Source of the DNA: JANXVV01 sp038230975
GTDB lineage: Bacteria; Planctomycetota; Phycisphaerae; Tepidisphaerales; Tepidisphaeraceae
Direction: 5' to 3'
Length of the DNA stretch: 7,186 bases
Assembly (NCBI GenBank): GCA_038230975.1
Contig: JBBRMF010000264.1
Span: forward strand, 1-7,186
The notes under the pieces were generated by a model. That model ran no database searches and was not told the DNA's origin. It saw only the letters and a list, made by a program, of their open reading frames with translations. Positions 5,897 through 7,186 of this stretch are shown here, piece after piece. Positions within the stretch are counted from its first letter, which is position 1. Each line of letters opens with the position of its first letter. A program made the position numbers and the translations under genes.

Positions 5897-6901
5897 ATGC
5901 TGAAACGAACGCTCTTGTTGTCGCTTTGCCTTTCCATGCCGTTGATCGGCTATGCCGATGATTCGTCAAAAAACGCGGGCAAGGTTCCCGTGGACAACCG
6001 GCCCGTTCCGCCAAGCCCCCCCGCACGCAACATTCCCATTGATCCCAAGCTGCAAGCGGAAGCCAACGCGGAATTTCGCGCCGCGCTCGCGTCGGCGGAT
6101 CGAATCGTGCGCGGTCACGCGCTCGAAGCCGGGCCGCGACTCTTCGGCGACAAAATGAAGGCCGACATCGTTAAAGGGCTCGCCGACATCGAACCCAACG
6201 TGCGCTTCGCCGCCGCGATGGGCGTGGGCGATCTCAAACTCGCCAGCGCCAAAGATGATGTGCTGAAATTAATCGACGACAACGACCCGCACGTTCGCGT
6301 TGCGGTGCGTTATGCCTTGCATCGTTTAGGCGATTACCGATTCAGCCATGATCTCGAGCGAACCGCTGCCGACCCCGACCCCGGTGTGCGCGGCGATACC
6401 GCCATCGCACTCGGCAAACTTGAAAGCTCCAGTGCCGTCCGACTGCTCACCCCCATGCAGCGCGATTCCGAGCCTTCCGTTCGATTGCAAGTGGCCGAGG
6501 CACTTTGGAAGCTCAACGATGAGCGTGGTTTTAAGACGCTCGTTGCCGCCTCGGTCAGTGCCTATCCCGACGATGTGATGATCGCCTATGTCGCCATCGC
6601 CTCTTCAAAAGATCAAAAGCTGCAGGGACACATCCTGGCCGGCCTGAGCAACGAATACCCCGAGATCGCCCTCGCCGCCGCCCGCGCCCTCGGTGAACTC
6701 GGCTCCCAGCTCGGCTACGGCGTCGCCCTCAAAGGTGCCTCCAGCAAAGACGCCCGCCAACGTTTCCTCGCCGCCATGGCCCTTGGCTCCATCGGCCGCT
6801 CCGACGCCCAGGAACCCCTCGCGAACCTCCTCCACGACAAAGACGTCCCCGATATCCGCCTCGCCGCCGCCTACTCCATCCTGCAACTGGGAATGAAGTA
6901 A
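5897..6901 (+). CDS. Exported HEAT-repeat protein
   Basis: The product is 334 aa from ATG 5897, where a signal peptide begins at once: MLKR, a hydrophobic stretch LLLSLCLSMPLIG, and cleavage after GYA20. There is no lipobox, since the residue before Cys11 is Leu. An in-frame ATG at 5798 has a good SD (GGGAG, 5787-5791, 6 nt spacing, 15 bp after lnt). It would add 33 residues rich in rare-looking codons (ATA, TTA, AGA) with low third-position G+C, ahead of the signal peptide. I prefer 5897, but the longer form is possible. Residues 21-50 are a Pro-rich linker (PVPPSPPARNIPIDP). Residues about 60-334 are tandem two-helix HEAT/PBS-lyase-like units of about 28-32 residues, with the D-x-D/E-P-x-V-R-x-x-A-A-x-A-L-G-x-L signature, e.g. 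DNDPHVRVAVRYALHRLG, DPDPGVRGDTAIALGKL, DSEPSVRLQVAEALWKL. Such repeats are protein-binding scaffolds; the partner is unknown, and no enzymatic domain is seen. Confidence 0.85.
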   Translation: MLKRTLLLSLCLSMPLIGYADDSSKNAGKVPVDNRPVPPSPPARNIPIDPKLQAEANAEFRAALASADRIVRGHALEAGPRLFGDKMKADIVKGLADIEPNVRFAAAMGVGDLKLASAKDDVLKLIDDNDPHVRVAVRYALHRLGDYRFSHDLERTAADPDPGVRGDTAIALGKLESSSAVRLLTPMQRDSEPSVRLQVAEALWKLNDERGFKTLVAASVSAYPDDVMIAYVAIASSKDQKLQGHILAGLSNEYPEIALAAARALGELGSQLGYGVALKGASSKDARQRFLAAMALGSIGRSDAQEPLANLLHDKDVPDIRLAAAYSILQLGMK

Positions 6902-6919
6902 CGCCGCGCTAAAATTAAA

Positions 6920-6951
6920 AAACGCCCATGGAACTCGTTCCATGGGCGTTT
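6920..6951. terminator. Bidirectional hairpin terminator after the HEAT-repeat gene
   Basis: AAACGCCCATGGAA (6920-6933) and TTCCATGGGCGTTT (6938-6951) form a perfect 14-bp stem with loop CTCG, starting 19 nt after the stop codon at 6899-6901. On the + strand the T-run is short (TTT, then CG). On the - strand the stem ends in TTTTTTAATTTT (complement of 6911-6922), a stronger terminator. It can end both the HEAT gene transcript and any transcript arriving from the right. Confidence 0.85.
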
Positions 6952-7186
6952 CGAATGTCAGCGGGGGAGTTTTGGGGTGCCTGACGAGATCGGCGGGTGT
7001 TATCCCCTCCTCCGGAGTAGGGTCCGTCGATTTATCTCCCGCCGCAGAATTTCACGATTCGGCCGGCACTTTCCAGTCGGGCTGAAGTTTTCAGGTTCCG
7101 CCGGCGGGAGATGACGCGCGCCGTTGCCCGCAGTTGGCTTTCCGGCCTTTTGGCACCTGGGGCACCTTGGCGCGGGGATCCTGCGC
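6952..7186. other. Palindrome-rich region without a supportable gene
   Basis: No frame here shows a recognisable protein. Inverted repeats are dense: GTCAG/CTGAC (6957-6961, 6981-6985); an 18-bp palindrome with 8 of 9 pairs (7005-7022, centre CTCCGGAG); ATCTCCCGCCG (7034-7044) with CGGCGGGAGAT (7102-7112), a perfect 11-bp pair 57 nt apart; and CTGAA/TTCAG (7082-7086, 7090-7094) nested inside it. One frame on the - strand is open from the window end to a TAA at 7000-7002 (61 codons, no start visible, one CPRC motif). Another on the + strand runs from ATG 7111 to the window end. Neither has supporting signals. A structured RNA, a dispersed repeat or a gene tail are all possible. Confidence 0.5.
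7034..7112. repeat. Long-range inverted repeat, 11-bp arms
   Basis: ATCTCCCGCCG (7034-7044) is exactly complementary to CGGCGGGAGAT (7102-7112). The pairing can continue with one bulge into CAGAA on the left and TTCCG on the right. The enclosed 57 nt contain a small CTGAA-GTT-TTCAG hairpin and the GGCCGG palindromic segment near 7061. It would make the closing stem of a folded RNA or single-stranded DNA element. Confidence 0.5.

Noticed and set aside
7000..7186. - strand frame open to the window edge with a CPRC motif
   Set aside because: One Cys pair and 61 Arg-rich codons without a visible start or family likeness are not enough to call a gene; kept only as a note under the gene-free region.
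7111..7186. + strand ATG frame open to the window edge
   Set aside because: The GGGAG before it abuts the ATG with no spacing and is part of an inverted repeat; 25 codons show no signal peptide or domain.

Overview
The window reads as chromosomal DNA of a Gram-negative-type bacterium with moderately high G+C. The gene set fits a member of the Planctomycetota/PVC group, perhaps a Phycisphaerae-like lineage: a SpoIIE-type phosphatase, an exported beta-helix protein, a large AsmA-like protein, an apolipoprotein N-acyltransferase and an exported HEAT-repeat protein. The placement is an inference from gene content and style; no rRNA or other marker gene is present.

Layout. (1) Positions 1-312, + strand: the 3' end of a PP2C/SpoIIE-family serine phosphatase. 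Its last codons are also one arm of an intrinsic terminator that works on the opposite strand. (2) Positions 381-1166, - strand: a small secreted protein with a right-handed beta-helix look, with its own Shine-Dalgarno (SD) sequence. (3) Positions 1167-1282: a divergent intergenic region. (4) Positions 1283-3778, + strand: a membrane-anchored AsmA-like envelope protein. (5) Positions 3777-3920: a 144-bp palindromic, REP/BIME-like repeat that begins inside the AsmA stop codon. (6) Positions 4025-5782, + strand: apolipoprotein N-acyltransferase (lnt) with an intact Glu-Lys-Cys triad. (7) Positions 5897-6901, + strand: an exported HEAT-repeat protein, preceded by an AT-rich leader with a perfect 14-bp palindrome. 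(8) Positions 6920-6951: a strong, mainly bidirectional hairpin terminator. (9) Positions 6952-7186: a palindrome-rich stretch with no supportable gene, possibly a structured RNA or repeat on the - strand.

The three + strand genes after 1283 share an envelope theme: AsmA-like proteins act in lipid transport or outer-membrane homeostasis, Lnt completes lipoprotein maturation, and the HEAT protein is predicted to be exported. They may be partly co-transcribed, but the repeat between the AsmA gene and lnt could interrupt or attenuate read-through. No known defence, CRISPR or biosynthetic system is present. The most noteworthy item is the repeat at 3777-3920: its two hairpins differ from each other by paired, compensating base changes. 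That suggests the fold itself has been maintained.
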